A stretch of 64,000 nucleotides of DNA from an uncultured Clostridia bacterium (GTDB lineage: Bacteria > Bacillota > Clostridia > HGM11514), in NCBI GenBank assembly GCA_934464705.1, contig CAKSKB010000001.1, positions 124,001 through 188,000 of the forward strand. The letters are read 5' to 3'. The position numbers and the translations under genes are program-made. How positions within the stretch are numbered: the first letter of the stretch is position 1; each line of letters starts with the position of its first letter. A model generated the notes under the pieces. The model searched no databases. It was not told the DNA's origin and was given only the letters and a program-made list of their open reading frames with translations. Of the stretch, positions 1 to 8,440 are shown piece by piece.

Positions 1-3000
1 AAATACTTCCCGCCGTGTTCAGCTACCATAGTACCCTGATAGAAGATATTATCATGGAGGTAAGGACCTGTGTTACCGTCATCCCAGAAAATTGACTGCG
101 ACCAGCCTGCAGCATAAAGCCCGCCGTTGTGGTGGAAGTAGTTGTAAGCTATTTCATGGCCGAAATTCTGCGGATTTCTTCCCCAATACATTGCGCCCAT
201 ATCGCCTGTCCATTGAACAGCATGATGAATTTCGTTCTTCATAAGCCTGTGACACATACCGCTCATTGCAATCATTTCATGATCGGAATAGCTGATTTCG
301 TTATTCTCGACAGTCTGATTGTACCCCTGAATATTGACGGAAGGCGAGTAAGAAAGCTTAAGCGTGCTGAGTTTCTTAAATACATTATTGCGTACAACAT
401 TGCCGCCGCCTGTAAGGGTTTTAGTATCACCGCCGTTGATTCTTACACCGCCTGCAGCGCCGTCGATGAGATAGCAGTTCTGCATAATGTTGTTATCGCC
501 GCTGAATGTATTTGCATCGGTAAAGTGAGCAAAAGTACAGCCGTCAACCTTGGAATCTTTCATTCCGGTAAAGTTAAATGCCGCAGCTCTTACATATTCA
601 AAATCGATTCCTTCCATAACAATGCCGGTGCTCTGATAAGCAGTAATAAAGGTCTTTTCAGCAAAAGGAACCATTATTTCAGCCTTAGAGATATTATCCG
701 GGTCATAAGGATAGAAATAAATCTTTGAGTTTTCGGTATCCATATAAGATTCACCGGGCATATCGATTTCATCTAAGAGATTGGAGAAATAAAACTCATC
801 ACCGGACTTTGGTTCATAGTCGCCTACACCGTATTTGATTGTGAGGGCTTTATCGTCCGCATTGAAAGCCGAAACATAGTTTGAACTGTAAGCCCAATGA
901 ACACGGAAGTGCGCAATTATCATAAGGTCTTTGAGGTCGGATTTCCAAAGCTTTGCTCTGTCTGTTTCATCATTATAAGTGATGGTCGAAGGTTCTCCGC
1001 CCTTTTTGCCGTCGCCGGATTTTACCGTAATAGGTCTGTCAATAGGGCCTTCGCCTTCCTGAACATCCTGATTCGGCCAGCGCGCAATACTCATAGCCTG
1101 TCCGTTAACATAGAGTCTTACCTGATTTGAGAACTTATCGTTTCTGCCATCCTTTGCAACCTTACCGCTGTGGCTGTAATCGGTCAGAGCCGGAATACCG
1201 CTCGGGAATAAAGAAGAAAGGTCAGCAACATAAAGGTTTTCTCTTGCAACATCATCTATAACGCAGTCAAGAATATCGGTATCGGTAACCTTGGACACAA
1301 GATTTTCAACATGCTTACCGCCGGTAATTCTTGCCTTTTCGTTGTTGTAAGGCTTGAATGTAAGATTCTTATCCGCACTTGTGAGCGAAAGAGTTGTTTC
1401 TCTGTAATACTCACCGCCGCGCAGATAAATTGTAATCTGATCATCATAGCCGTTTGCACGGAGTGCTCTTGCTGCATCTCTTGCCTTTTCAAACGAAGCG
1501 AAAGGTGCGTCAACAGAACCGTCTCCGCTGTCGGAACCGTTGGGAGCAATAAAGTATGCAACATCACCGTTCACAACATCAACAGTAGCAGAAGTAACCG
1601 CTGTACCGGCTATGTTAAGAGAGTTTTTAGGTATAACCGTAACTCTGATTTTCTTGCCTATATCATCTTTTGTAATTGTGTAAGATTTATCTGTTCCTAC
1701 TTCGGTCCATGTTGTACCGTCAGCGGAAATCTCCCACTTGAACTCACTCTTATCGGCATATTCTCCGCCTTCATAATCATACTTTGCGGAAACATTCATA
1801 CCGAAAGATGCGCTGCCGGACACGGTTACATTTGAAACTTTCGGCTTTGCACTTTCAGGGTCAACAATCTTGCCTGCCGTTTCAAGGATAACCGGCTCGC
1901 CGTCTTTTGGGTCAACCGTAGAAGAAGGTGTAATGATTACTCTTAAATACTTGCCTTCCTCGGCAGTAGTGAGCGGATAGGACGAAGCCGTTACGCCTGT
2001 ATCTGTCCATGTTTTTTTGTCAGCCGAAATTTCCCATTTATAAGTAATGGAAGCCATATCGTCGGTATCTGCGTCGGGATCAACAGCCGAAGCGGTTGTT
2101 GTAATTGTGTTTCCGACAGAAAGGTCGCTCGAAATCGAAGCGCCGATTATCTCCGGAGCACGGCCGAGGTCAGTGTTCGGAGTATAGCAGATAATATCAT
2201 CATAATAGAAATTAAACGATGTATTGCCGATAGGTCTTATAATCTGGCAGTTCTGCGCAACATAAGGGTCACGGTTAATAACCTCACCGTCAATGTAAAG
2301 CGTTATCATACCGCGGTCAGAATGTTTTGCATTAGTATAGTTACCGTACGCTTCTCCGACAAGCGTAAACTGATGCCATCCCTTGCTTCTTTTAACAGAA
2401 GTTTCGGTTATATTCTGATGCGCAGTATCACCGACATAAGCATCGGCAGCATCATCAACAAGCCCTGCAAGCTTAGCAGCAAAATACCGGCTGTTAGGAG
2501 CGGCAGTTCCAACGGTGTTCATAAAAGCATAGGTGTCTTTCGAACCGTCAAGCACACCGCCGTCAACAGCTAAAGTTCTGTTTGATTCGGATTTTGTAGA
2601 AGCGGTCGTGCTTGAGCAAGTGTCCTGAACATAGAACGAAGGCTTGTAATTTGCACTCTTCGTGCCGTCATCATAAAACCAGCCTTCAAAAACAAAATCC
2701 GCTTTGCTTATACTCATACTGTAGTTATCGCGGTTGCCATTGGATTTTGTTGTTTTTATAGCATGATCGCCGGTTCTCTTAATATCCGTAACGATCTCGG
2801 TACGCCCATCCTTTATACCAAAAACTTTGGTTTCTGCAACAGTACCGTCTTCAAATCCGCCGTCGTTAAACTGCTTGTTCGGCAGAATATGTACAATAAT
2901 TTTAGCGGTCAAGTCACCGTATTTTGCTGTTACAACCGAAAAACCGTTTCCTCTTGTAACAAAATTGATTGTACCGGTATCTTTGCCGATTGTAAGAACT

Positions 3001-3224
3001 TTTTCACTTTCGGATTCCCATGTAACACCTTCCGAAAGAAGCGTTCTGTTCCCGTCTGCGTCAACGCCGTAAGCCTTGAGCGTAGGGGTCTCGGAGGCAT
3101 CGGAATATCCGACTTTGTTTGAATCAAGCGTAATTGCGGTATAGCTGTCGGCTGCTACCGTAACGCCCGTAAACACGGATAAAACCATTGCCAGTGCGAG
3201 AATAAGCGTTAAAACTCTCCTCAT
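1..3224 (-). CDS. Secreted right-handed beta-helix (pectate-lyase-like) protein, 3' end outside the window
   Basis: An uninterrupted reading frame of about 1074 codons begins with an ATG at 3224 (upstream GAGGAAT) and a typical Sec signal peptide (MRR, hydrophobic run, cleavage near VTVAA). It is open at the left edge, so the C-terminus is missing. Order seen: bacterial Ig-like segment (about residues 25-100), a concanavalin/LamG-like segment (about 110-350), two Ig-like repeats each containing the motif KWEISAD..TWT (about 355-535), then a DUF1565/beta-helix domain starting at FIAPNGSDSGDG with Asn/Gly-rich rungs (VRNNVF, VENNEI, HDNIFY). Such proteins act outside the cell on polysaccharides, as lyases or hydrolases. 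The substrate cannot be told from the sequence. It has its own promoter. Confidence 0.85.
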   Translation of the reverse strand, partial: MRRVLTLILALAMVLSVFTGVTVAADSYTAITLDSNKVGYSDASETPTLKAYGVDADGNRTLLSEGVTWESESEKVLTIGKDTGTINFVTRGNGFSVVTAKYGDLTAKIIVHILPNKQFNDGGFEDGTVAETKVFGIKDGRTEIVTDIKRTGDHAIKTTKSNGNRDNYSMSISKADFVFEGWFYDDGTKSANYKPSFYVQDTCSSTTASTKSESNRTLAVDGGVLDGSKDTYAFMNTVGTAAPNSRYFAAKLAGLVDDAADAYVGDTAHQNITETSVKRSKGWHQFTLVGEAYGNYTNAKHSDRGMITLYIDGEVINRDPYVAQNCQIIRPIGNTSFNFYYDDIICYTPNTDLGRAPEIIGASISSDLSVGNTITTTASAVDPDADTDDMASITYKWEISADKKTWTDTGVTASSYPLTTAEEGKYLRVIITPSSTVDPKDGEPVILETAGKIVDPESAKPKVSNVTVSGSASFGMNVSAKYDYEGGEYADKSEFKWEISADGTTWTEVGTDKSYTITKDDIGKKIRVTVIPKNSLNIAGTAVTSATVDVVNGDVAYFIAPNGSDSGDGSVDAPFASFEKARDAARALRANGYDDQITIYLRGGEYYRETTLSLTSADKNLTFKPYNNEKARITGGKHVENLVSKVTDTDILDCVIDDVARENLYVADLSSLFPSGIPALTDYSHSGKVAKDGRNDKFSNQVRLYVNGQAMSIARWPNQDVQEGEGPIDRPITVKSGDGKKGGEPSTITYNDETDRAKLWKSDLKDLMIIAHFRVHWAYSSNYVSAFNADDKALTIKYGVGDYEPKSGDEFYFSNLLDEIDMPGESYMDTENSKIYFYPYDPDNISKAEIMVPFAEKTFITAYQSTGIVMEGIDFEYVRAAAFNFTGMKDSKVDGCTFAHFTDANTFSGDNNIMQNCYLIDGAAGGVRINGGDTKTLTGGGNVVRNNVFKKLSTLKLSYSPSVNIQGYNQTVENNEISYSDHEMIAMSGMCHRLMKNEIHHAVQWTGDMGAMYWGRNPQNFGHEIAYNYFHHNGGLYAAGWSQSIFWDDGNTGPYLHDNIFYQGTMVAEHGGKY

Positions 3225-3259
3225 TTATTATTCCTCTTTTCTAAAAAAATTTTTATATA

Positions 3260-3286
3260 CTTTTTCGCTTCGGAGCAGCGAAAAAG
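3260..3286 (-). promoter_or_regulatory. Hairpin in the 5' leader of the beta-helix gene
   Basis: A perfect 10-bp inverted repeat (CTTTTTCGCT / AGCGAAAAAG) with a 7-nt loop lies between the promoter and the start codon. No T tract follows closely enough to call a classic terminator, although a run of T lies about 13 nt downstream. It may stabilise the mRNA or attenuate it. Confidence 0.4.
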
Positions 3287-3301
3287 CTTATATCATATAA
3301 G

Positions 3302-3330
3302 ATTATAACATATTAAAACAAAAAGTTCAA
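3302..3330 (-). promoter_or_regulatory. Sigma-A promoter for the beta-helix gene
   Basis: On the minus strand TTGAAC is followed by 17 bp and then TATAAT. The predicted transcription start is near 3295, about 70 nt before the ATG at 3224. Confidence 0.7.
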
Positions 3331-3426
3331 TATCTTCTTGTATGTCATAATTCACAAAAATCACTTATTACATTTGTGCACAATGCACAAATCGCATTGA
3401 AACTTTCAAAAAACTGTAATTTTAAT

Positions 3427-3469
3427 CAAAAAAGGTCATGCCGTCCGGTGGCGTTCCGAACGGCATGAC
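3427..3469 (-). terminator. Rho-independent terminator after mutS2
   Basis: On the minus strand a GC-rich stem (GTCATGCCGT pairing with ACGGCATGAC, extended by CGG/CCG) is followed directly by TTTTTTGATT. It lies about 150 nt past the mutS2 stop. Confidence 0.8.
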
Positions 3470-3615
3470 ATAAAGCAATGAAGAGATTTGTAAACTTCCG
3501 TTGTAAAACGGAATTTAGGTAATCGTACAATTATATTATAACATATGTTTTGCTAAAACGCAATATGCAATTTAAATAAGTTTTTGATATATTTTCAAAT
3601 ATATTAAGACATTTT

Positions 3616-5982
3616 TTACAATTCAACTATTGTTACACCCGACTCGCCCTCTCCGAAATTGCCGAGCCTGAAAGATTTTACCCGTTTGTCGGATTTAAGG
3701 AGCTTCTGTATACCTGCTCTCAATACGCCGGTTCCCTTGCCGTGGATTATCGTAACCTGATGAAGTGATGCAAGAACTGCGTCATCAATAAATTTTTCGG
3801 TCAATAATTCTGCATCATCAAGCGTCATACCTCTGAGGTCAAGTTCACTCGAAACCTGTAAAAGTCTGAGATTCGAAGAACCTCCTCTGACATATCCCGA
3901 CGGCTTTTCGGGTTTTACATCCTCGCAGAGCGCAATATCGTTCAAAGTCAGGTGCATTTTCATCAGACCTACCTGCACCGTCACCTTGTTATCACCTTTT
4001 TTTGGAAGCGTAAGCACTGTTCCTGTCTGATTGAGTTCAATAACTTCAACCGTAGAGCCGACTTTAAGCTCGTTAATTTTTACGCTGCCTTTTTTCTTTT
4101 TGACCGGCTTGACAGCCGAAACATCATTGAGCTTTTGATTAAGCTTTGTTTTGACTTCCGCCATTTCCTTCTGCGAAATCTTGGCAGAATTGTTTTTCAT
4201 GCGCCGAACTTCATCTAAAATACCGTCAGACTCTTCTTTAGCCTGCAGCAAAATCCGCTTAGCTTCCGCCCTTGCCTTTTCTATTATTACATCGGCCTTG
4301 CCTGAAATCGTGTCTTTCTCATGTGCAACTGTTTTCTTTATACTTTCAATTTCGCGTTTCAGCCTTGCCATAGTTTCTGCGTCCGAATCGATTTGCTTCT
4401 GTTTCTTTTCAAGATCGGTGAGCACATCTTCAAATTTAACATTTTCATCACTCAGCCTTGATGATGCTTCATCAACAATCTCTTTGGGAAGTCCGAGTTT
4501 TGAAGAAATCGCAAAAGCATTGCTCTTACCCGGTATACCTATAAGAAGTTTATATGTCGGGCGCAGCGTTTCAACATCAAATTCGCATGAAGCATTTGAA
4601 ACAAAATCGGTTGTAAGCGCATAAATTTTCAGTTCGCTGTAATGGGTTGTGGCAGCAATATGCGCACCGCTGCGCCTTGCATTTTCTATGATTGAAATTG
4701 CAAGAGCCGCACCTTCGGTCGGGTCGGTACCGGCACCGAGCTCATCAAACAGAATAAGACATCTGTCCGAAAGGTGTTTTGTAATGTATACAATCGTTTT
4801 CATGTGTGCCGAAAAAGTCGAGAGGCTTTGCTCGATGCTCTGTTCATCGCCTATATCCGCAAAAATATCCTCGTAAATTCTAAGTGTGCTTCCGAAATCT
4901 GCGGGCACATGAAGCCCCGACTGCGCCATAACACTAAGCAAACCGAGCGTCTTAAGCACAACAGTTTTACCACCGGTATTCGGACCGGTTATAATAAGCG
5001 AATCAAATTTCTCCCCGAGTCTCACATCAACAGGCACAACTTTTTTCGGGTCGAGCAGAGGGTGCCTTGCCTTCTTGAGATTTATATACTTATCATACCC
5101 TATTTCCGGCGGACACGCATTCATGCTGTCGGAAAGTCTTGCCTTGGCAAATATAAAATCAAGAGTGGTAAGAATTTTGTAATTCTGCATTATTATTTCA
5201 GAAATACCGTTTACCATACCCGTGTATTCCTCAAGAATTTTGGCAATTTCGTCGGCTTCCATACCTTCAAGCTCACGAAGCCTGTTGTTTTCGGCAACTA
5301 CGGCGGCAGGCTCTACAAAAAGAGTCGAACCGCTGGATGAAGTGTCATGAACAATGCCGGAAACTTCCCCTTTGTGTTCCGCCTTGACGGGAATCACATA
5401 CCTGTCGCCCCTCATCGTAACAATCGAATCCTGCAAAGCTTTTGAATATTTCGACGAATGTATCATATTATTTAAAATATCTCTTATTTTATCATTTGCC
5501 CTTCGCATTTGTTTTCGGATTGAATTAAGTTCGGGACTTGCACTGTCGGCAATTTCGTTTTCCCCTATCAGATTGCCGAAAATGGTATCTTCAAACCTTT
5601 TATCCGGCATCAGCATATTAAAATAGGAAGAAACCGATGTTTCCTGTTCAAATTTGTCCGATGAACCGTAAGACTTTATAACCCTCGCCGACTGCATAAC
5701 CTTACCGCAGAGTATCAGTTCCGGAATATTAAGAACCGAACCGATTTCCGCGCGCTTAATTGCGCCGGCAACGGGTTTAAGTGCGGAAAAAGAAGGCGAG
5801 GAACACCTTGCCGTCATTCTCTGCGCATCGGTTGTTTCGGAAACAGCCGATTTGATTTCGGTTTCATCGGCAGACGGCGAAAGCTTAAGGCACATTTCCT
5901 TAGCCTCCTCGCCGACCGCATAAGAAGCGAGTTTTTCAAGTATTTTATCAAATTCAAGTATCTTTAATGTTTTTTTATTCAT
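3616..5982 (-). CDS. mutS2: Endonuclease MutS2 / ribosome-rescue ATPase
   Basis: At 788 aa it has the usual MutS2 length and domain order: MutS core (about 1-300), ABC-type ATPase with Walker A GPNTGGKT near residue 330 and the signature/Walker B region DELGAGTDP, a long charged coiled coil (about 510-620), a KOW-like segment, and a C-terminal Smr nuclease domain containing LDLRGMTLDDA and HGKGTGVLR. MutS2 lacks the mismatch-recognition domain of MutS. It is known as an anti-recombination factor and, in Bacillus, as a factor that splits collided ribosomes. Start at 5982 is supported by AGGACGG upstream. It is transcribed alone. Confidence 0.95.
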   Translation of the reverse strand: MNKKTLKILEFDKILEKLASYAVGEEAKEMCLKLSPSADETEIKSAVSETTDAQRMTARCSSPSFSALKPVAGAIKRAEIGSVLNIPELILCGKVMQSARVIKSYGSSDKFEQETSVSSYFNMLMPDKRFEDTIFGNLIGENEIADSASPELNSIRKQMRRANDKIRDILNNMIHSSKYSKALQDSIVTMRGDRYVIPVKAEHKGEVSGIVHDTSSSGSTLFVEPAAVVAENNRLRELEGMEADEIAKILEEYTGMVNGISEIIMQNYKILTTLDFIFAKARLSDSMNACPPEIGYDKYINLKKARHPLLDPKKVVPVDVRLGEKFDSLIITGPNTGGKTVVLKTLGLLSVMAQSGLHVPADFGSTLRIYEDIFADIGDEQSIEQSLSTFSAHMKTIVYITKHLSDRCLILFDELGAGTDPTEGAALAISIIENARRSGAHIAATTHYSELKIYALTTDFVSNASCEFDVETLRPTYKLLIGIPGKSNAFAISSKLGLPKEIVDEASSRLSDENVKFEDVLTDLEKKQKQIDSDAETMARLKREIESIKKTVAHEKDTISGKADVIIEKARAEAKRILLQAKEESDGILDEVRRMKNNSAKISQKEMAEVKTKLNQKLNDVSAVKPVKKKKGSVKINELKVGSTVEVIELNQTGTVLTLPKKGDNKVTVQVGLMKMHLTLNDIALCEDVKPEKPSGYVRGGSSNLRLLQVSSELDLRGMTLDDAELLTEKFIDDAVLASLHQVTIIHGKGTGVLRAGIQKLLKSDKRVKSFRLGNFGEGESGVTIVEL

Positions 5983-6042
5983 AGTTAAAACCGTCCTTTA
6001 ATACAATTATATCAAAAAAATCAATAAAATAAAAGTATTATC

Positions 6043-6071
6043 TTGAAAAAAGTGAATTTTTTTGATATAAT
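6043..6071 (+). promoter_or_regulatory. Sigma-A promoter for uppP
   Basis: TTGAAA, a 17-bp spacer and TATAAT. The transcription start would be near 6078, so the uppP leader is only about 22 nt. Any ATG inside this promoter cannot be the true start of uppP. Confidence 0.75.
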
Positions 6072-6099
6072 TATATTAATAAATCAAAGGAGTGTACAT

Positions 6100-6915
6100 A
6101 TGGAATTTATAAAAGCATTAATTTTGGGTATAATTCAGGGCATAACTGAATGGCTGCCCGTGAGCAGCACAGGGCATCTTCTGCTTGCAGATGAATTCTG
6201 CAAACTCGGCGGCGGAAAAAGCTTTGTGGATATGTTCATGGTAGTAATTCAGTTCGGTTCTATCTTGGCGGTAGTGACGCTTTATTTTCATAAGCTGAAT
6301 CCGTTTTCGCCTAAAAAAACATCCTTAGAAAAAAAGCAGACCTGGACAATGTGGTTTAAGGTGCTCGCCGCAACAATTCCTGCCGGCGTTGCGGGAATCC
6401 TTCTTGACGACTGGATAAGCGCAAATGCTCATCAGTGGTATGTTATAGCAGCTGCGCTGATTGTTTACGGTATTCTTTTCATAGTGCTTGAAAACCGAAA
6501 CAAGAAACCGAATATAAATTCAATGAACGATATGAGTTATAAAACCGCGGTATTAATCGGCTGTTTCCAGATGCTCTCGCTTATTCCGGGTACATCGAGG
6601 TCCGGTTCTACCATTCTCGGAGCGGTATTTTTGGGAACATCAAGAGCAGTTGCGGCAGAATTTTCATTTTTTCTTGCTATTCCCGTTATGATAGGCGCAA
6701 GCGGTCTGAAAATTGCAAAATATGTGCTTAAAAGCGGATTTGCCTTCCCTCACCTTTCCGTTTTGATTTTCGGAACGGTGGTGGCATACCTTGTATCGCT
6801 TGCCGCAATAAAGTTCCTTATGGGATATATCAGAAAGCATGATTTCAAAGCTTTCGGTTGGTACAGAATTATTCTCGGTATAGTAGTTATACTTTACTTC
6901 TCAATTTTTGCGTAA
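6100..6915 (+). CDS. uppP: Undecaprenyl-diphosphatase (BacA/UppP)
   Basis: A 271-aa integral membrane protein that dephosphorylates undecaprenyl diphosphate to recycle the lipid carrier for peptidoglycan and surface polysaccharides. It also gives bacitracin tolerance. The two family motifs are visible: the E-rich ITEWLPVSSTGH near the N-terminus and PGTSRSGST in the middle, with about eight hydrophobic segments. The frame is open further upstream to 6043, but AAAGGAG is placed 8 nt before the ATG at 6100, and the promoter overlaps the upstream part. Monocistronic, with a strong terminator behind it. Confidence 0.95.
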   Translation: MEFIKALILGIIQGITEWLPVSSTGHLLLADEFCKLGGGKSFVDMFMVVIQFGSILAVVTLYFHKLNPFSPKKTSLEKKQTWTMWFKVLAATIPAGVAGILLDDWISANAHQWYVIAAALIVYGILFIVLENRNKKPNINSMNDMSYKTAVLIGCFQMLSLIPGTSRSGSTILGAVFLGTSRAVAAEFSFFLAIPVMIGASGLKIAKYVLKSGFAFPHLSVLIFGTVVAYLVSLAAIKFLMGYIRKHDFKAFGWYRIILGIVVILYFSIFA

Positions 6916-6926
6916 TGCCAAAATCA

Positions 6927-6953
6927 GCACCGATTCTTTCGGTGCCGATTTTT
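6927..6953 (+). terminator. Rho-independent terminator after uppP
   Basis: The stem GCACCGA / TCGGTGC with a 5-nt loop is followed by CGATTTTTAT, 11 nt after the stop codon. Confidence 0.85.
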
Positions 6954-6954
6954 A

Positions 6955-6989
6955 TAAAAAAATTCACAGCACAAAATGTACTGTGAATT
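6955..6989 (-). terminator. Rho-independent terminator after tRNA-Arg
   Basis: On the minus strand, starting at the CCA end of the tRNA, the stem AATTCACAG / CTGTGAATT is followed by a T run. Confidence 0.8.
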
Positions 6990-7065
6990 GGCGCGCCGTG
7001 CAGAATTCGAATCCGCGACCTTCTGGTCCGTAGCCAGACGCTCTATCCAGCTGAGCTAACGGCGC
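6989..7065 (-). tRNA. tRNA-Arg (anticodon ACG)
   Basis: A 77-nt cloverleaf on the minus strand. The acceptor stem is GCGCCGT/ACGGCGC with an encoded CCA. The D arm contains AGCTCAGCTGGATAGAGC. The anticodon stem TCTGG/CCAGA closes the loop CTACGGA (anticodon ACG, read as ICG after editing). The T arm contains GGATTCGAATTC. It serves CGU/CGC/CGA codons and is transcribed toward the uppP terminator, from which its own terminator separates it. Confidence 0.97.
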
Positions 7066-7154
7066 AAATATTAACAACAGCATTTATTATAGCATACCCA
7101 GCGGATTTTGTCAATAGTTTTTTTGGTGATTTCGTGATTTTTTTTCCAAAACCC

Positions 7155-7183
7155 TTGACAATTGGTGCCCGATGTGCTAAAAT
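7155..7183 (+). promoter_or_regulatory. Sigma-A promoter of the ribU riboswitch transcript
   Basis: TTGACA, 17-bp spacer, TAAAAT, placing the transcription start at about 7190, the first base of the FMN aptamer. Confidence 0.8.
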
Positions 7184-7189
7184 AGTAAT

Positions 7190-7341
7190 ATCTTCGGGGC
7201 AGGGTGAAAATCCCTACCGGCGGTCATAGTCCGCGAGCGTATGCTGAACCGGTGAAATTCCGGTACCGACGGTTACAGTCCGGATGGAAGAAGAATCATA
7301 GCTTTGCATTTCTGCACCCGATTATTCCGGGTGCTTTTTTA
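7190..7341 (+). promoter_or_regulatory. FMN (RFN) riboswitch with terminator
   Basis: The conserved RFN sequence blocks are present in order: TCTTCGGGGCAGGGTG, AAATCCCTACCGGCGGT, AGTCCGCGAGC, GGTGAAATTCCGGTACCGAC, GGTTACAGTCCGGATGGAAGA. The aptamer covers 7190-7294. A hairpin GCACCCG/CGGGTGC (7314-7334) followed by six T is the intrinsic terminator. FMN binding should favour the terminator and shut off ribU. A spurious reading frame that starts inside the aptamer (7204) is not coding. Confidence 0.95.
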
Positions 7342-7356
7342 TTGGAGGTAATAAAT

Positions 7357-7947
7357 ATGAAAACGAAAACAAGAACTATTGCAGTATGCGCAATGATGTC
7401 GGCAATTTCGGGAATTCTTATGATGCTCGAATTCAGTGTGCCGTTTGTGCCCTTTTTTCTGAAACTCGATATTTCGGAACTCCCCGCGCTCATAACTGCG
7501 TTCGCGATAGGTCCGTGGCAGGGAGCTGCGGTATGCCTTGTTAAAAATCTGATAAACCTTCCGTTTACAACTACGGGCGGCGTAGGCGAACTTGCAAATT
7601 TTCTCTTGGGCGCAGTCTTCGTTCTCACTGCCGGAATAATATATAAAAATCACAAAAACAAGCACAATGCCGTAACAGGCAGCATTTTCGGTTCAATCGT
7701 AATGGGAATAATCAGCTTTCCGGTAAATTATTTTATTACATATCCTGTATATACAAAACTCATGCCGCTTGACAGCATAATAGAGCTTTATCAAAAGATT
7801 TTCGGCGGCGTTAACTCACTCGCACAGTGCCTTTTGGTATTCAATGTACCGTTCACAATATTCAAAGGATTGATTGTATCATTGATAACAATTCTGATTT
7901 ATAAAAAGCTTTCGCCGATAATAAAGGGCCGAAGCGACAAAAAATAA
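7357..7947 (+). CDS. ribU: Riboflavin ECF transporter S component RibU
   Basis: A 196-aa membrane protein with about six hydrophobic segments. It is the substrate-binding subunit that hands riboflavin to a shared EcfA/A'/T module. The family signature near the N-terminus is visible (KLDISELPALI, then GPWQGAAVCLVKNLI), and length fits RibU. GGAGG stands 8 nt before the ATG at 7357, inside the FMN-riboswitch transcript, which fixes both start and substrate. No dedicated ATPase genes adjoin it, so it belongs to the shared (group II) type. The ECF genes at 10.7-14.1 kb have their own fused S domain and are probably not its partners. Confidence 0.93.
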   Translation: MKTKTRTIAVCAMMSAISGILMMLEFSVPFVPFFLKLDISELPALITAFAIGPWQGAAVCLVKNLINLPFTTTGGVGELANFLLGAVFVLTAGIIYKNHKNKHNAVTGSIFGSIVMGIISFPVNYFITYPVYTKLMPLDSIIELYQKIFGGVNSLAQCLLVFNVPFTIFKGLIVSLITILIYKKLSPIIKGRSDKK

Positions 7948-7988
7948 TAAAAAATTTAAATTTTTTTTGAAAAATTAGAAATATATCC

Positions 7989-8017
7989 TTGACATTGAAC
8001 TCAGTTTAGGTTATAAT
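7989..8017 (+). promoter_or_regulatory. Consensus sigma-A promoter for rpsU
   Basis: An exact TTGACA, 17-bp spacer and exact TATAAT. The leader is about 105 nt and includes a small GTGCC/GGCAC hairpin (8091-8104) just ahead of the ribosome binding site. Confidence 0.85.
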
Positions 8018-8128
8018 AATATTAAATCGGTTTAGATAGATGGTGTAAAAACCCTGCTATTCTTTTTTAATAAAAGCCGCATTCAGTTATGTGCCTTACG
8101 GCACCGGTTCGCGGAGGGAGGGATAAGG

Positions 8129-8305
8129 ATGTCAGAAATCAGAATAAAGGACAATGAGTCTTTAGATAGCGCACTCAGACGATTTAAAAGGCAGTGTGCA
8201 AAAGCAGGCGTTCTGTCTGAGATACGCAAAAGAGAACACTATGAAAAACCCAGTGTTAAGCGTAAAAAGAAATCAGAAGCAGCCCGTAAAAGAAAGTTCA
8301 GATAG
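8129..8305 (+). CDS. rpsU: 30S ribosomal protein S21
   Basis: A 58-aa basic protein. It starts MSEIRIKDNESLDSALRRF and ends in the Lys/Arg-rich tail typical of S21. S21 is a late-assembling protein of the 30S platform near the anti-Shine-Dalgarno region. GGAGGGAGGGATAAGG precedes the ATG at 8129. It has its own consensus promoter and terminator, so it is monocistronic. Confidence 0.97.
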   Translation: MSEIRIKDNESLDSALRRFKRQCAKAGVLSEIRKREHYEKPSVKRKKKSEAARKRKFR

Positions 8306-8350
8306 TTCTGAGCTGAGGCAGCTTAATTGTTACTGCAATTGAACTCTGCG

Positions 8351-8385
8351 GAACTGTCTCATTTGTGAGGCAGTTCTGTTTTTTT
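8351..8385 (+). terminator. Rho-independent terminator after rpsU
   Basis: An 11-bp stem (GAACTGTCTCA / TGAGGCAGTTC, one G-T pair) with a 4-nt loop, then TGTTTTTTTG. No separate promoter is evident between it and the gene at 8441, so that module may depend on read-through or on a weak promoter I cannot see. Confidence 0.85.
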
Positions 8386-8440
8386 GCCTAATAGAATTAA
8401 AACAATTATTGTACCTACCGATAAAAGGAGCGAATAGATT

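Larger units (their letters stand above)
3225..3615. other. Intergenic region, 391 bp, no gene seen
   Basis: It contains the beta-helix promoter and leader hairpin at its left end, the mutS2 terminator in the middle, and a short 7-bp hairpin (TTCCGTT/AACGGAA near 3497-3514) of no clear function. No coding frame with a ribosome binding site is visible. Confidence 0.6.

Noticed and set aside
129..3127. Several plus-strand frames (up to 199 codons) in the first 3 kb
   Set aside because: They are antisense to a continuous 1074-codon secreted beta-helix gene with signal peptide and promoter.
7204..7356. N-terminal extension of ribU starting at 7204
   Set aside because: The extension would be translated from the FMN aptamer and terminator; GGAGG and the conserved N-terminus set the start at 7357.
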